From positions 35,720,405 to 35,784,404 of the forward strand of contig CM065301.1 of assembly GCA_032871835.1 (NCBI GenBank): 64,000 nucleotides of DNA. The letters run 5' to 3'. The notes under the pieces are model-generated. The model was given only the letters and a program-made list of their open reading frames with translations. It was not told where the DNA came from and made no database searches. The translations under genes and the position numbers were made by a program. This DNA comes from Dipteronia dyeriana. Its lineage: Eukaryota; Streptophyta; Magnoliopsida; Sapindales; Sapindaceae. Below are positions 21,990-34,501 of this stretch, piece by piece (the first letter of the stretch is position 1; each line of letters begins with the position of its first letter).

Positions 21990-24630
21990 AAAAGCTAACT
22001 GAACTTGGCATTAGTAAAGCGGGGTGCTTATCCCCCTTTCCGGGCAACAAAAGCAAGTTACGAATAGATTGTATCAGGCTGCAGCTTCCTTCTAGTTTCC
22101 TCTGGTTGTTCCTCCTCCCTGGTGGTCCTCGCCACCTGCTCCTCTTTTCGGTGGTTGCTCATCTTGGTTGACCAACTCTGCTACCATTTCCCTCAGGAGT
22201 TCTCTGATTGCCTGCTGCTTAGTTGGGTCCTCCTTCAGGACCTCATTAGCCACCGCCATAACCTCAGGTGGGATGACCGCATCAAGAAGGGTGGCTATTG
22301 ACTCTATTTTACTCTTCCTTCACCTCCGGTTCTTCTTTAGAAGATTCTTCAGGGGGGTCCCGGGCTTCTGGCTAGCCTCCTTCTAGCTCCGTAAGCTGAA
22401 CCCCTCTCGAGGATTCCCTGGGACCAGATGCTGAGAAGATTGGAATAGGAGAGGGAAGATCTGGCATGGCTGGTTGCTTCCCAGTTCCAACCCCGTTGGA
22501 AAGACCCGTTCTATCACTTTTGGAGCAAGACATCTCTGCAGCCCTGGTCATAATTTCCTCTCTATCTCAATCGGCGATACTGGCGAAGTCAAAGGGAAGT
22601 GGGAGAGCTTCGGTGACCTGAAATGAGGCATATAAATACCCATCACTAAAAAAACATCCACCTCATCTTGCAGCTTTGCTGTTTGATCATGAAGACCATG
22701 CACCTCGACTTTCAACGCTTTGGCTTCGGCTTTCCAAAAGTCCCTTTGTTAAGCCCGTCGTTCAGACTGGAGGGATTCTTGCTCATAAGACCACTTCAGC
22801 CTCTCAATGTCACAATGGAGCTCGCCCAGCTCTACTTCCATACCCTTCTGGCTGGATGCCATCTCAGCTTCAGCCTTAACTTTTACAGCTCGATCACGGA
22901 GGGAGGCTACCTGGTGGCCTATAGCAACGTGGAATTTAAAAGCCTTCATGATGTAAAGCCAAGGTTAGATATTGATCGAGCTAACAAACCACAAGTTAAA
23001 GAATAAGAGAGGAGTTACCTCAGCCAAGAGAGCGAGCCCCTTGGTAAGCATGACGTCGACAGGCATTGAAGCCATCCTGGAAAGCCCACCACCCGGGAAA
23101 GATGTGATGAATTGCTCCAAGACCTTATCCTGCCCCACTGAGCTCGATCGACGTTGGGGGTGGGCAGGAAGAGACTCTGGAACACCGGCCTCGGGCTCCG
23201 CTAAAGCTCGAGGACTTAGGAGCATAGATGGAGGGGCAGTGGCATCGGGTAAAGTGGTTGAGGGGGCAGCAACAGTAGCATGAGCAATCAATGAATGGGC
23301 GGAGATGGTCGTATCAGCAGCCTAGGAAGTGGGCTTTCCTTGGTGTAGAACCCTAGAAGCCTCGATGCAAGAATAACCATCTTGGAGCTAACTTGAGAAA
23401 GTGGGGGAGTGGAAGAAGGCAAAACCCTAGTTGTGACAGTAGGCCCCCTATTCTCCGAGGTAGTCAAAGGGGCTCCCTGAGGTAATCTTGCATGAAGAGG
23501 AGGGGTGCGAGTTTGTTGGGCTTCGCGAGAATCTGGAGCAACAACAAAAACTGTTAAAAGAAAAAGAGAAGAGAGAAAAGAGAAAAGAGAAAATAAGAGA
23601 GACGTCAGAACCAAGCTAATCAATGAAACAAAGCGTAATGGTTCAGTGTTACTTACGAGGAACAACATTAGAGATTCGTAGGTATTGATGCACGTCGACA
23701 GTCGGGAACTTTAAGTTCAGGTAGCTCCTAGCAAGGATCACCTTCAACGCAACTTCAGACTCACAGGTAAGGAATCCCAGTCCCACGATGGTTTGTCATT
23801 GAAAGCCGTGGGAACCGCGAACTTGTGCCCACCAATGAAGATCGAGCTTCCCCAATCATCCCCCGCTAAGATCCACTCATCTTTCCAAGTCATGTCATTC
23901 TTTAAAGCACCAGTAATGATGAAATTGAGCTTGTTCCTAGCTTTTGCATAGAACTAACCTCGAGGAACTTCAGACAGACTCCCGATTTGAAAGAGGTAGG
24001 CCAACTCCTTTGCTCCAAGCTCCTTGATGACCTTGCTCAGCTCGCACTGTTCCCTCCACAGCACAAGAAAGCTGATTAGATGCATCCAGAAGCCTGACGT
24101 CAGCTAGATGGGAGCTAGCTGTAGAGCGTTGAAAGCTCGTCGAAGTGTAGGATGAATAGGGGGCCTGATCCTGTTCTCGAGAGCTGCAACACGGATATGA
24201 AGCACCCCTTTGGGAGGATTGAAGAAGTTATAATTTATGTGAGGAACCGTAACGGAGAAACTGTCGGGAATACCATACTTGGACCTCATGTGGTCGATTG
24301 ATTTTAGATCAATAGTGAATCCGGGATGACCTTAAAGTCAAAGGGAAGAGGCCTCACCAGAGGAGGACCAGCAACCGTGACTTGACCCCTCCCAAGGGTG
24401 TCGTCCTTGTCTTCTTTGTCAGAGTCTTCGTCGACTAAGTTTTTAGGGCAATCAGGTTGGTTAGTGAACCCGGTTTCAATGGCCATATTTCTATTCGATC
24501 GATGACTTTACGGGGTCGGGGGAGAAGAGTCGTCGTCTTTAGGGTCTCTTCATGCCCGTTTTCCGAGGGAAATGCTGGAAACTTCCTCACCATCGACAAG
24601 AGAATCAACGGAGTCATGGCTGGCTTTCGA
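21990..24630 (-). pseudogene. gypsy 1 antisense reading region, PF04195-like with coiled coil
   Basis: Read from 24630 downward on the minus strand, opposite to gag-pol. It starts with an acidic Ser-rich stretch (MSKASHDSVDSLVDGEE). The next segment resembles the 'putative gypsy type transposon' family (PF04195): YGIPDSFSVTVP near 24280, RIRPPIHPTLRRAF near 24150, and MTWKDEWILAGDDWGS near 23895-23848. A Lys/Glu/Ala-rich predicted coiled coil follows (about 22949-22660), then a Pro/Glu-rich tail. Frames are broken by several stops. Antisense extra ORFs between pol and the 3' LTR are known in the Tat lineage; their function is not established. Confidence 0.6.
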
Positions 24631-25015
24631 CATGATGGAGTAAGGTTTGGAAGCAGAAAAAAAGAGAGACAAAAGTGTATAAAGGTAGCAAAAGAAAGGA
24701 TTTTTGAAAATTTGAATTTTAAAAGAAAGCTTGAAGAAGATGGTGAAGCGGTTGAGTATAAATAGAAGCGAAGGGAGCAGTGATGTCGACAAAATCTTTG
24801 GAAAAATTACCTCAAATCGCGGGAATGGCCGTAACATATCCGAATTGTTTCGGGGAGTACATCGGTCTATGCTCGCCACGTCACTCGAGAAATTAATTAG
24901 AAGATTTCCTTCGAGATTTTTGGTAACGATAAAGGAGGGAAAATTTCCTAATTAAAATAGGAAATCGGGTTCCAACCCCAACCCAGTCGCTGATGTTCAA
25001 GTCAGAGGGGACTTT

Positions 25016-26075
25016 TATTAATAGACAAATTTGGCTAGGGACCAAAGAGAATTTTTTTGCTCTCCTAGCCCAAGTTAGAGCCCGAGATTACCTATCACGG
25101 AACCTTAGGTCCTGGGGTCAAGCTGTGGGGCCACCATGCAGAAGCTAAGAAAGGTCGCCGTGCTCAGGAACCACATAAGGTGGAGCCCGACGACACCGAA
25201 TCAAGAATCCAGGAGAAGTCCTCTCCTAGAGAGACCTATTAAGTGTCAGGCTTGCACTATAGAATTACTCCATCTCGACCAGGGAAGATTTAGACCTATC
25301 TGGACAGGTAGCAGGAAGCTCGCCAAAGCCCCGTTGCCACCAAAGAGTATCCACAGGGTCATCCCAAGCTCCGAGGGACCTGGAAAGGTCAGACTAAGCT
25401 TCTAATACCAAGGCCGGGGCATGAATCTATCCCACCTTATGAGACAGCGGACACCATGCTCGACGACCTTCATGAAAATCACACCATGAATGCACACGAA
25501 ATCATATCTATACTCCAACGAACATTAAAACACTGAGTACGTGTAGGGTAAACGATCGAGTCCAAAGAGGAAACAAACTTATCTCCACTAAAGATATTAT
25601 CGAATCCGTTATTAATTCGAAGTTAATAACTTTCAAATAAAAGATCCCGCCCGATAAAGAGGAAACGGATTCAGAGAATCATGGCGGGAGATTCACAAGT
25701 TTAACCTACTTGGACCATCTATAAATACGCCCAACGTGAACAATGAAGGGAGAGAAAAAAAAAAGAGGAAGAAAAAAGGATGCAAGAGGAAAGATTCTAC
25801 TCTGGCCTAAATTCTGGGATCAGAACACGACCATCGTTATTTTCCACTTCTCGATAGACACTAGGTTGCCACCCTATTGTACCCCTAGCGAGACTGAGAG
25901 TATTTGATAGATTTTTATACAACATACGCAATCTATAATAAAGATTTATATTCCCATTCTTATTGTATTCATATCCAAACATCCACCTCTGTTCGAACAA
26001 GTTAGGTACCAAGGGTACCAAACCCCGGCCACCACCACCGTGGTGGTGGTCTTGAGGGTATTAACTTGAATTCCT
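25016..26075 (+). repeat. 3' LTR of gypsy 1
   Basis: Direct repeat of the 5' LTR, slightly shorter because of small deletions. It begins after the purine-rich AGAGGGGA and includes CAAATTTGGCTAGGGACC. Confidence 0.8.
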
Positions 26076-26155
26076 TATCTCGAGTAAATTTTCTGTTAAC
26101 ATTATTAATGTGTCTCTACTTGTTTGATGTGTGTTCTTATATATATATATCCATT

Positions 26156-26191
<36 letters not shown>

Positions 26192-29100
26192 TTCAAGTCA
26201 GGGTGTACTGATATAACTCCATCCATGCGTTGGATGTGGACCGTTAGATTTATATAATTTGATTCAAAGTATGCGCACTTGTCAAATTTTCTCTATACTC
26301 AATATATTAGTACGCTTTGACCAGAATGAGACTATATATATATAATCTTTGAACCAGAGAAACTTACTCTACAACTCTTGTTCATTAGTATGATCATTCT
26401 TTCCTTTCCTAGAATATGGTACAAAGATCGATTCATCAATGCAACTGAGTGTAAAAGACAAAAGAGTGTTCCTTTCATCGGTATTTTCTATTTTGTTTCC
26501 GGTCTCAGTTTATCGGTCAAAGTCTGAAGCCAGTAAATTTCCAACAGTGGTACAATTTTTGAGTTTTCATTTGTAAATTGTAATTTGTTGTTTTGTTCTC
26601 CTAGAAATTTCTTTTCTTTGTATTTGTCCGTGTAGGTAATTGGAAAATGTAAACATTTGTAAAACATGTAAAACATTTCTCATTTGTAAATAGATTCATG
26701 GTTTCAAACTGCTGTGTTCCCTGATGTTATCTTACTGTTACAATCTTTTAACATGATGTTGGCCTCTTATTTTATAGTATGTTTCATATTTTGATTGTGT
26801 TCTGTTGTTGATTAGCTAGCATAAAGAAGTATTTGACTCAGACTAATAAAGTGGAAAAGCAGAATGTGCTGTTAGAACTTTTTTATTTTCTTTTTAATTA
26901 TTCCTTTAACTGGTTTGTTACTTGAAAGTGTATGATCATCAATTGTGAACTTTTATATTTTTGTACGATTTTAGTCTAGTTTGAGGTCTGTAATGTTATA
27001 TAGAAAAATGTTATATTTTAGAGTTATGTTAGGCATCCCAAATGTTTTTCCAAAAAATATGTCCAAATGATGTGTCATCCTTGTAGATTTAATGAAATTT
27101 GACACCTTACTTGATACATCAATCTTCTAATTTTAATAAAACTTGATTTAATGATCCATTAATTTTTCACTATTTATAAATCAGCCCTGACAATAGATTT
27201 AACAAATATTACCTTTAAAGATTTCCTTTCTATTTAGGATTCTTTCTTCTTTCCTCTTTCCTCTTTCTTTTGTATCCTAACTTCTCTCTGTAATTTATTT
27301 GAAAGCAAATATTGTTGATCAAAAATCTAAAAAATCAAAGCATTAATATTGTCATCTCCCGCTAAAATAAAGAGGTATTGTTTAACACTTAATTTTTTTC
27401 TTTAGAATTTTTTTTCCGAAAGCATTGTGTAGTTATATGAGTTCTTTATTTCTTGTTAGTTCTTCCATATTCATTTGACGGTATATAATGAGAAGCCAAA
27501 TTGATAAGTGTGTGACTACTAGGAAAGAACATGACTTGCTATAATTATCATTTCTCTTTTTATCTAAATACAAATGGATGGGGTCATAGTGTCAATTCAT
27601 GATTCAATATAAACATATCACTTCTAAAGTAGGACACAATTTAAGCATCCAGTTATATTTGATCCGATGGGAAAAGGCCTGGACAAAAAACCTCTGATAA
27701 TATTTTATATAAGAGGTTGGACAAGAAAGAGAAACGGCAAAAAGAGAAATGGAAACGAAGGAGAACTGAGAAGAAAGAGAGGAGAGAGAAAGAGAAAAAG
27801 ATTGAGGTTTCTGAATTCATATTTAATCATGACTGTCAATAACAACAAAAATACATCAATCCATAAATAATGAGGCTAAATAGAAAAATAAATCCAACTC
27901 CAAGAGGGAAATTAAATGTAATTCAAATAAACTAAAAAAAAAAAAAAACAATTAGATCGGCAATGTTTTCTCAAATCAGCCCAATTCTACTGCTGCAAAT
28001 ATCTTGCTTTATATTGAAGACCTTGGTTCCTTATGGCAACTACAGAAGTCTGGAGGCATGCTTGGTTTAGTTCCTTACCAATAAAATTTGTCATTCATGT
28101 TTCATTATCGTAGGTTCTGTTGATTTAACAGAGATGACACAAGCTGTTGGCTATTGCAAACAAACATGACCTCTTTTGTAATTTAAGTTGTATTTTGTTT
28201 CTCATTTTGTTCGTTGTCAAAATTGTTAATTGTGGGTATTGGTTGTTCAATGAAATGCTCTATTGATAATTTTGTCAACAAACAAAATAAAATAGAAAAC
28301 TCAACTTACATTACAAGTAGTGATTTATTAACAATTTTGATGCAGATTTAATATCAAGATAAATGTATGTGTATATTGACAAATAGCTCATCTAATGAAT
28401 GATATCAATAAAATGTCTTCCTTTGTACGTGCTGCAACCATATAAGTGTTGTCTTTTTTAATAAATGTTATACACAAGGAAAAAAGAATCGTAAAATGGT
28501 TTCCATTAAACATGGTCTTACTAGTTTTAAAACAGTCATCCCTGTCATTCAAAAAAAAAAAAAAAAAAAGAGTCTAATAAAAAAAAAATCAAGTCACTAA
28601 AACTTTATTCTAACATAGTGTAAAAAAAAAAAACAGTAAATGATAAAAATTAACATTGAAAAAGAAAATGTTCATATAGAACTTCCAAAAGCCTCCTGTA
28701 AAATGCTCTTCATGCAATCATCTAATTTGCACTTGTCTACTTCTCATAACATCAACACCACCTACATTACAATAAATGATTGATTAAATCTTTTAGAAAA
28801 AAAAAATCATATTTCACATATTATTTATAATTACATAATTAGTAAATTAATATACAATATTATAATATATAATATTGTATAATTATGTAATTATTATGAA
28901 ATATATATTATTAATATTATAGTATTATGATATATATATATATATATATATATATAATAATATATTATATATATAATATCAAATATTATATATTTATATA
29001 GGATATAATGTCATATATTATGTATTATTATATATAAAAATATAATAATATTTCATATATAAAAAATATAATATAATATAAATTATAATATATGTAATAA

Positions 29101-29440
29101 TATGTAATATATTATTATAATATGTATATATATATATATATATTATAATTATTTATTTAAAATTTAAAAGTTTAGTTTTGATTAATTCATTTTATGTTAC
29201 TTTTGTTTAATTTAAAATTTACAATACAAAAATTATATTGGTTAATTATTTAATCAATTTGTTTATAGTTGTAATAATATTAAACAAAAAACTAAATTTG
29301 ATATTGCAATTTTTGATAGTTTTTGGTTAATCTACCAGACGCGTTTTTTCCGTTTTCATTTTCAAATTACAGCTTTCAGTATTTGCTACCGGACGCGTTT
29401 TTAGAATTCGAAAATGAAACCAAAAATACTGTTTTCATTT
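26076..29440. other. AT-rich intergenic stretch with microsatellites
   Basis: I see no convincing gene. It holds an AG microsatellite (about 26157-26190), long A-runs near 27930 and 28550, and almost pure A/T from 28790 to 29160 including TA runs at about 28931-28958. A short open stretch near 27985-28065 could be read as a peptide but has no partner exon I can identify. An ACGCGTTTTT/GAAAATGAAA-rich tract at 29335-29480 looks like a degraded MITE. Confidence 0.5.
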
Positions 29441-30654
29441 TCATTTTTATTTTCGAAAAACAACAACTGAAAAATACTTACAGGACGGGCCCATAGATTT
29501 CGCCATTGATTTATTTTGTTTTCTTTTTTGAACTACTTGATCAACTTTGGATTGCTTCCATTTGAATGGAGGATGACCTTTACTTCGAACTGCCATTGGT
29601 GTAAGAATGTTACGATTTTCCTTTGAAGCACCGTGAAAGTTTTCATCTATCGTATCATCACTCAAATTGATGATACGTTGAATACTTCCATCATCACCTT
29701 CATACGATATCAATTTCATTTTTAAATCATTTATCATCTCTAGCACAATGTTACATTTATCATCATTACTTGTTGCTAAGTGTACTACCTCATAAAATGA
29801 ATTACACATTTTGTCCAATCGATGCCCTTCAGATTTGATGCTCCAATTATCATAGCATTTTTTCACCTTAGTGTGAGATCTAATTACATCCTTTCTTCAT
29901 CGCATTAAAATATACTTATCTGGAGCAAAAAATATTTTCTTGTGAATAAGCACCGCAATCACATGCTGACATAATATTCTTTTAAACTCAAATAATCGAC
30001 CATTGCAATTAATCTTAAAATCTGCCTCTTTTAACAAGACAGTGAAAGGAATAGTAGAATGGTGTTTCCAACCATTACGTTCTCACCCACCATAAACTTT
30101 GAACAAGGAAAATTCTCTTTGTGTAATGAAACCTCACAAAATAGATTGGCCGATAATTCTTGCCGAATATTTTGAATTTTTCAATTGTATAAGCTTCTTG
30201 AAATTGCTTCTCCAATGGATAATGAGTCATACAGGGGATACACGAATTAAAAGAAATAAAATCAATATGACTCTCCTTTTTTGCCTTATCTCGCAACATA
30301 TCCTCGTATTGTTCAACAAATTATTTTAAAGTAGTCTTTGAATTCACATACCCATCAAAGAAAGCATGCATGCTCTCACTACGTTGTGTTGCAGACATTC
30401 CAGTCCAAATGTATCTTTCACAAATGTTGGCACCCAACGTTGCCTTTCTTCATACAATACAAGTAACCATTCATTAGTATGAAGGTCATATAAATTAATG
30501 AACTCATTCCATCGATCCTCAAAATCACCACATGTCAGTGAATCATAGACAATATTATGTAGTACAAACTTGATATCTTCATAATGTTTGTAATTTTTTA
30601 ACTTTTCAAGCAATTTTTCATAATTTGCCATAAGCACCACCTATGACGTGCTGT

Positions 30655-31471
30655 TAGGGGCAATACTAGAATTTTGGTTTTAGGGAGGCCAAAATAAAAA
30701 TTAAAATTGTAGGTCACACAATCTTTAAATAATATTAGTAGGAATCCCGCACAAGAAAAAATGTGAAATCCCGCATCTAATATAGATTTACTAATTAAAA
30801 TGTAACATGTCTATTTTATATATAGAAAATTATTTATAACCAAATCAATCTAATCTTCTTCATAATTTTTATTTTAATTACATAATTAAAGAGTATGAGA
30901 TAACATCTTTTATTTTATTACAAAACCTAGGTCTATTCTTAACGGTATATATAACTGAAAAATAATATTTTAATAGTCCATGGCTTATAAAATATAAATT
31001 TCAGTAGCTTAATTAAAATATCATTATAACATTGATATATTTAATTCATAATTATTTACATAATTGTAATTTAATTTTATAATATTCATGTCAAACTAAA
31101 TTAACTTAAATTAATTTTGAACAAAATTTAAATAATAAACTAATAAAATAAATTTATTAAAATCATATTAATAATTAGCCTAGCAAAATAAATAATATAG
31201 ATAGTCGCTATAAGAGTTCAATATTTACTTAGATTGTATTAGAGAAATTTTTAAAATATATATATTATGTATATAATACATACTAGATTAGGTAATGATA
31301 TATGAAATAATAGGAAATTAAAATATTAAGATAGACGAGTTTTGTTTCCTATTTTCCTGGTCAAAAGAATTATGGAAACAAAAAATATTAGTTAATTTAT
31401 ATTATTAAATAATAAAGGAACAAAATAATATTATCATCTACTATATACATATATCACATTTTTATGTATTA

Positions 31472-31509
<38 letters not shown>

Positions 31510-31595
31510 GTTTATATTTTAATTTAGATGTAATAGTTTTCCTTTATTAGTTGGGGGGTCATGGCCCTTATGGGCCTCCCTTACATCCGCCTCTA
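30655..31595. mobile_element. hAT-type non-autonomous element, 941 bp, in the FRS gene
   Basis: The ends TAGGGGC and GCCTCTA are inverted with one mismatch. Flanks CGTGCTGT (30647-30654) and CGTGTTGT (31596-31603) agree at seven of eight. GGGAGGCC and GGCCTCCC lie just inside the two ends. The interior is AT-rich and includes an ATT microsatellite (about 31473-31509). Removing it with one flank rejoins the transposase reading frame region. Confidence 0.8.
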
Positions 31596-31756
31596 CGTGT
31601 TGTAGGATAGACAACTTCAATTACCTTTTGCATGGCCTTATCTTGATGATAATTGTCATTGGAGCTAAACTAGACATACATGTAAGCCAGGATTGAAAGA
31701 GCCACACATATGTCTGAGTATCCTCATTAGACATCAATCTGTATCCAAATAATATT

Positions 31757-33488
31757 TGAAAGTTCCCTATAAAACGTGTGTGTCTATAAATCTAGAGAGG
31801 GGTGAATAGGTTTTAATCGAATCAATTACCAAATTTTTGATTAATCAATACTAACATAAATTACCCCAAATAAACAAGCATTCAATAAAACTAATTATGT
31901 TTAAACCAATAACAACACACAATATTTACGTGGAAACCCTTCAAATGGGAAAAACCACGGACTGATATGCGCGCCACACTCAATCCTCAAATCCCCTATT
32001 GAATGAAAGTTTACAACCTAGGTTGACCTCCCGTCATACCTTCCAGTTACTAACCCTTTCACACTACCCAACGAGCCATAATAGTGATTCTTGATCTATT
32101 TGCTTGTGCACTAACCACTTAGTCACAAGACTTAACCTCAATGAAGAGTCAAAACAACATAAGTGAATATGATAAAATATTCAAACATGCAAGTAATGTT
32201 AGGCAACACTAAGTGCTTATCTAGAAATTCAAGGATGTCAATAAAAGCAATTCCTAGATATTAATGTCTATATTAATGCTCATAAGATCTAACTAAATAT
32301 AGATATGAAAGTCTAATATCTAGTCATCAACCCAAGTTGTCATAAAACATGACAAAGAACAATCAATGCAATTAACAAATGCAATCAATTAGACCTAAAC
32401 AATATCTACATGTAAAGCATAGAGATTTAGCTAGAAGGGCAAAATGGTCACAAATCCTAGCTACGAAAAAATATAAATCTCAACCAACAATCAACAATCA
32501 ACAATCCAAGCATGTTATATATGCAATTAAACTCAATGACATGCATTTAATCAACAATAATTGCTAAGCCTAGACATACATGTCATAAGAATGGAACAAG
32601 AGATTTTAGGGCATGTAGAGATTACGTAGTCAAAGACAAACAGGAAAATCCATGCTTGGAAGATGCAAGAAGATGCTAGATACTCATGGATTGGAGTTTG
32701 GTTGAGTCGAGATGAGTTCTTGGGAGCTCTCTATTAGAGTCAATTTCTCTCTCAAAGAAAAGCTTGACAATAAAAATGGTTTATTGGACTCCTTAAGCCA
32801 AAGAGAAGAGAAGAGAACATATATATATATATTGTACCCTACACGAAACTGTATCATTTTGGATGAAGGGCAACTAATTCCCGTCATGACCGTTGTACGT
32901 ACCGCGGCCTAGGCAAGTGTTCAGACCACGGTCCATGCAGCATGGCACAGCTGGACATTACCGCTGCCTAGGTCGCTGCCTAGGCATGTGCACGAAAAGC
33001 GGTCTAGACCGCGGTACATGCCTAAGAACCTCCGGTTGGGAGACCGCTACGCATGCAATGTGTACATGCCGCAGTAGAAGCAGTGTGCAACGCTTGGAGA
33101 ACACCGTTGTGTATACCATGGCGGAGGCAATGCACCGGGAGCGGTCCCAACCGCGGTCAAGAGGAAAATCCTCTTCTAAGGGCAAACTAAATGCATCAAA
33201 CACCCAAGCAAGAGTTATGGAAAAAAGACACACAAATTGACATATAAGCAAGCATGCATTCATGGCAAAGAGGCACACAATTAAGGCAATTAAGCATTCA
33301 TGCAAGATGATCAAACATGCATGAGAGTGTGTGTGCACTAAAAACTCTTCAAACAAGGTTAAGCAAGTGATTTACCTTTTGAAACTTGAGCTGGGTCTTG
33401 AGCAATGATGACCTAAACTACCCTTAAACATTTATCCCCAAATGTGGTTATCAACAAAATGAGCCAATCAAAAACTGAGGAACTTACA
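31757..33488. mobile_element. Solo-LTR-like element in the FRS gene (copy 2)
   Basis: It begins TGAAAGTTCCC and ends GAACTTACA, so it has the TG...CA ends of an LTR. It is flanked by ATATT (31752-31756) and ATATC (33489-33493). Removing it with one copy of the duplication restores the FRS reading frame as ...HHGQSILFGYRLM..., which confirms the boundaries. It is a diverged sister of 11638-13776. A GC-rich section with repeated ACCGCGGT-like units is at about 32890-33170. Confidence 0.75.
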
Positions 33489-34310
33489 ATATCGACTGCC
33501 CATGATGATTTACACCCACAAATGCAGCAAAAGGAATATCATACTTATTTTTTAAGTATGTAGTATCAAATGTTAAAACATCTCCAAACTCTGTATATGT
33601 CGCTCTACTCCTTGCATTTGCCCAAAAGACATTCTTCAATTGACCCTCTTCATCTAAATCCATCGTATAAAAAAAATTGAACTACTTTGCATCCTTAAGA
33701 AATAATGTTGAATTGCATTAGCATCTCCCTCCCCAAGTCGTAACCGCCTTACCCTATCAAGATAATTCCTACAATCTTTCTCCAAAAAAGTTAAGTTTTC
33801 ATGGCCACCCGCTTCAACTACAAAAGAGTTATAACTCTTATTTGGTCTTATCCCAGCTCTATCATTCAGTTCTAACTTCCTTTTTGCAACTAGCTTCAAT
33901 TCTCTATTAGTTTTAAAATACTATAATTTTCCTGGGGTACCAAGCTTATGATTATGATCTAGGACAAAAGAGAGTATTTCCCACTTTCCATTAAGGTATA
34001 ACGATGTTGTTAGCCTAACTTTACAGTTGATTTTTAATGTCGGTTTCATTTTTAAGGCATTATTTGTAGTAGATTTTGATGGGCGACTACGTGCACATGC
34101 AAATGTGATATACCTTAACTCCCTATCATCCCCCTTGTTTGAAGTTTTTTTTATAACTTCAAATCTCATTCTTTTCCCAAATATTTTGTAGTTTTCAAAT
34201 AAACACTTAACTGAATCATAAACCTTTCCTATCTAAGGGTCTTCTACATTTGTTTCTACATCATCTAAGTTTCCCATTTCATTCTCATCTTCATCCTGAA
34301 TGGAGTTGAT

Positions 34311-34501
34311 AAATAATCATTAAAAAAATACAAAACAATATTTTTATTAAAAATTGTTATTAGTAAAATCAGAAGAATGGTGAGTCAGCATAACTACCCA
34401 AAAACAAAAGGGAGTTAAAGATACCACATCATCAAGAGACAACATCCCCGAACCCACCTACAATAACAAAAGAAGATCTCATAATACCCGGTTGGGATTA
34501 T
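34311..34501. other. FRS upstream region and left edge of the gypsy 2 LTR
   Basis: On the minus strand, GGGATGTTGTCTCTTGATGATG near 34430-34452 could be a 5' exon of the FRS gene. From about 34470, the CCCGGTTGGGATTAT segment is probably the first piece of the gypsy 2 5' LTR. It stops at the copia A insertion, and the LTR continues at 47097. The LTR start cannot be fixed because gypsy 2 has no 3' LTR here. Confidence 0.45.

Larger units (their letters stand above)
15490..26076 (+). mobile_element. Ty3/gypsy LTR retrotransposon, degenerate (gypsy 1)
   Basis: Two matching LTRs (about 15490-16614 and 25016-26075) flank gag and protease remnants in plus orientation, followed by a long region read on the minus strand. 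From reverse transcriptase onward, pol is deleted except for its N-terminal lead-in. An hAT element (20040-21761) is inserted in it. LTR starts are uncertain by about 20 bp, and I could not fix a target duplication. A purine-rich AGAGGGGA precedes the 3' LTR at about 25003-25010. Confidence 0.85.
29480..34310 (-). pseudogene. FAR1-related (FRS)/MULE transposase gene, broken by two insertions
   Basis: Reading from high to low coordinates, the N-terminal FAR1-type DNA-binding segment lies at about 34280-33920 (KVYDSVKCLFENYKIFGK, CARSRPSK, LDHNHKL). A linker at about 33900-33660 (GGHENLTFLEKDCRNYLDR) follows, then the start of the MULE DDE transposase fold at 33650-33490 ([20 protein letters not shown]). 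The frame continues on the far side of an insertion at 31750 (LFGYRLMSNEDTQ). After a second insertion it continues at 30640-30344 (FEDRWNEFINLYDL, ERQRWVPTFV) and ends with a SWIM-like zinc finger (about 30010-29940) and a basic tail. Stops and frameshifts add to the insertions. It may be a mobile MULE or a dead member of the domesticated FRS transcription-factor family. Confidence 0.85.

Noticed and set aside
22168..23283. Plus-strand frames within gypsy 1 downstream of the hAT insertion
   Set aside because: The minus-strand reading has coiled-coil character and a PF04195-like context; the plus-strand frames look like its shadows.
27985..28065. Possible exon of an unidentified host gene
   Set aside because: A short open stretch reads smoothly, but there is no convincing splice acceptor/donor pair, no partner exon and no protein I recognise.
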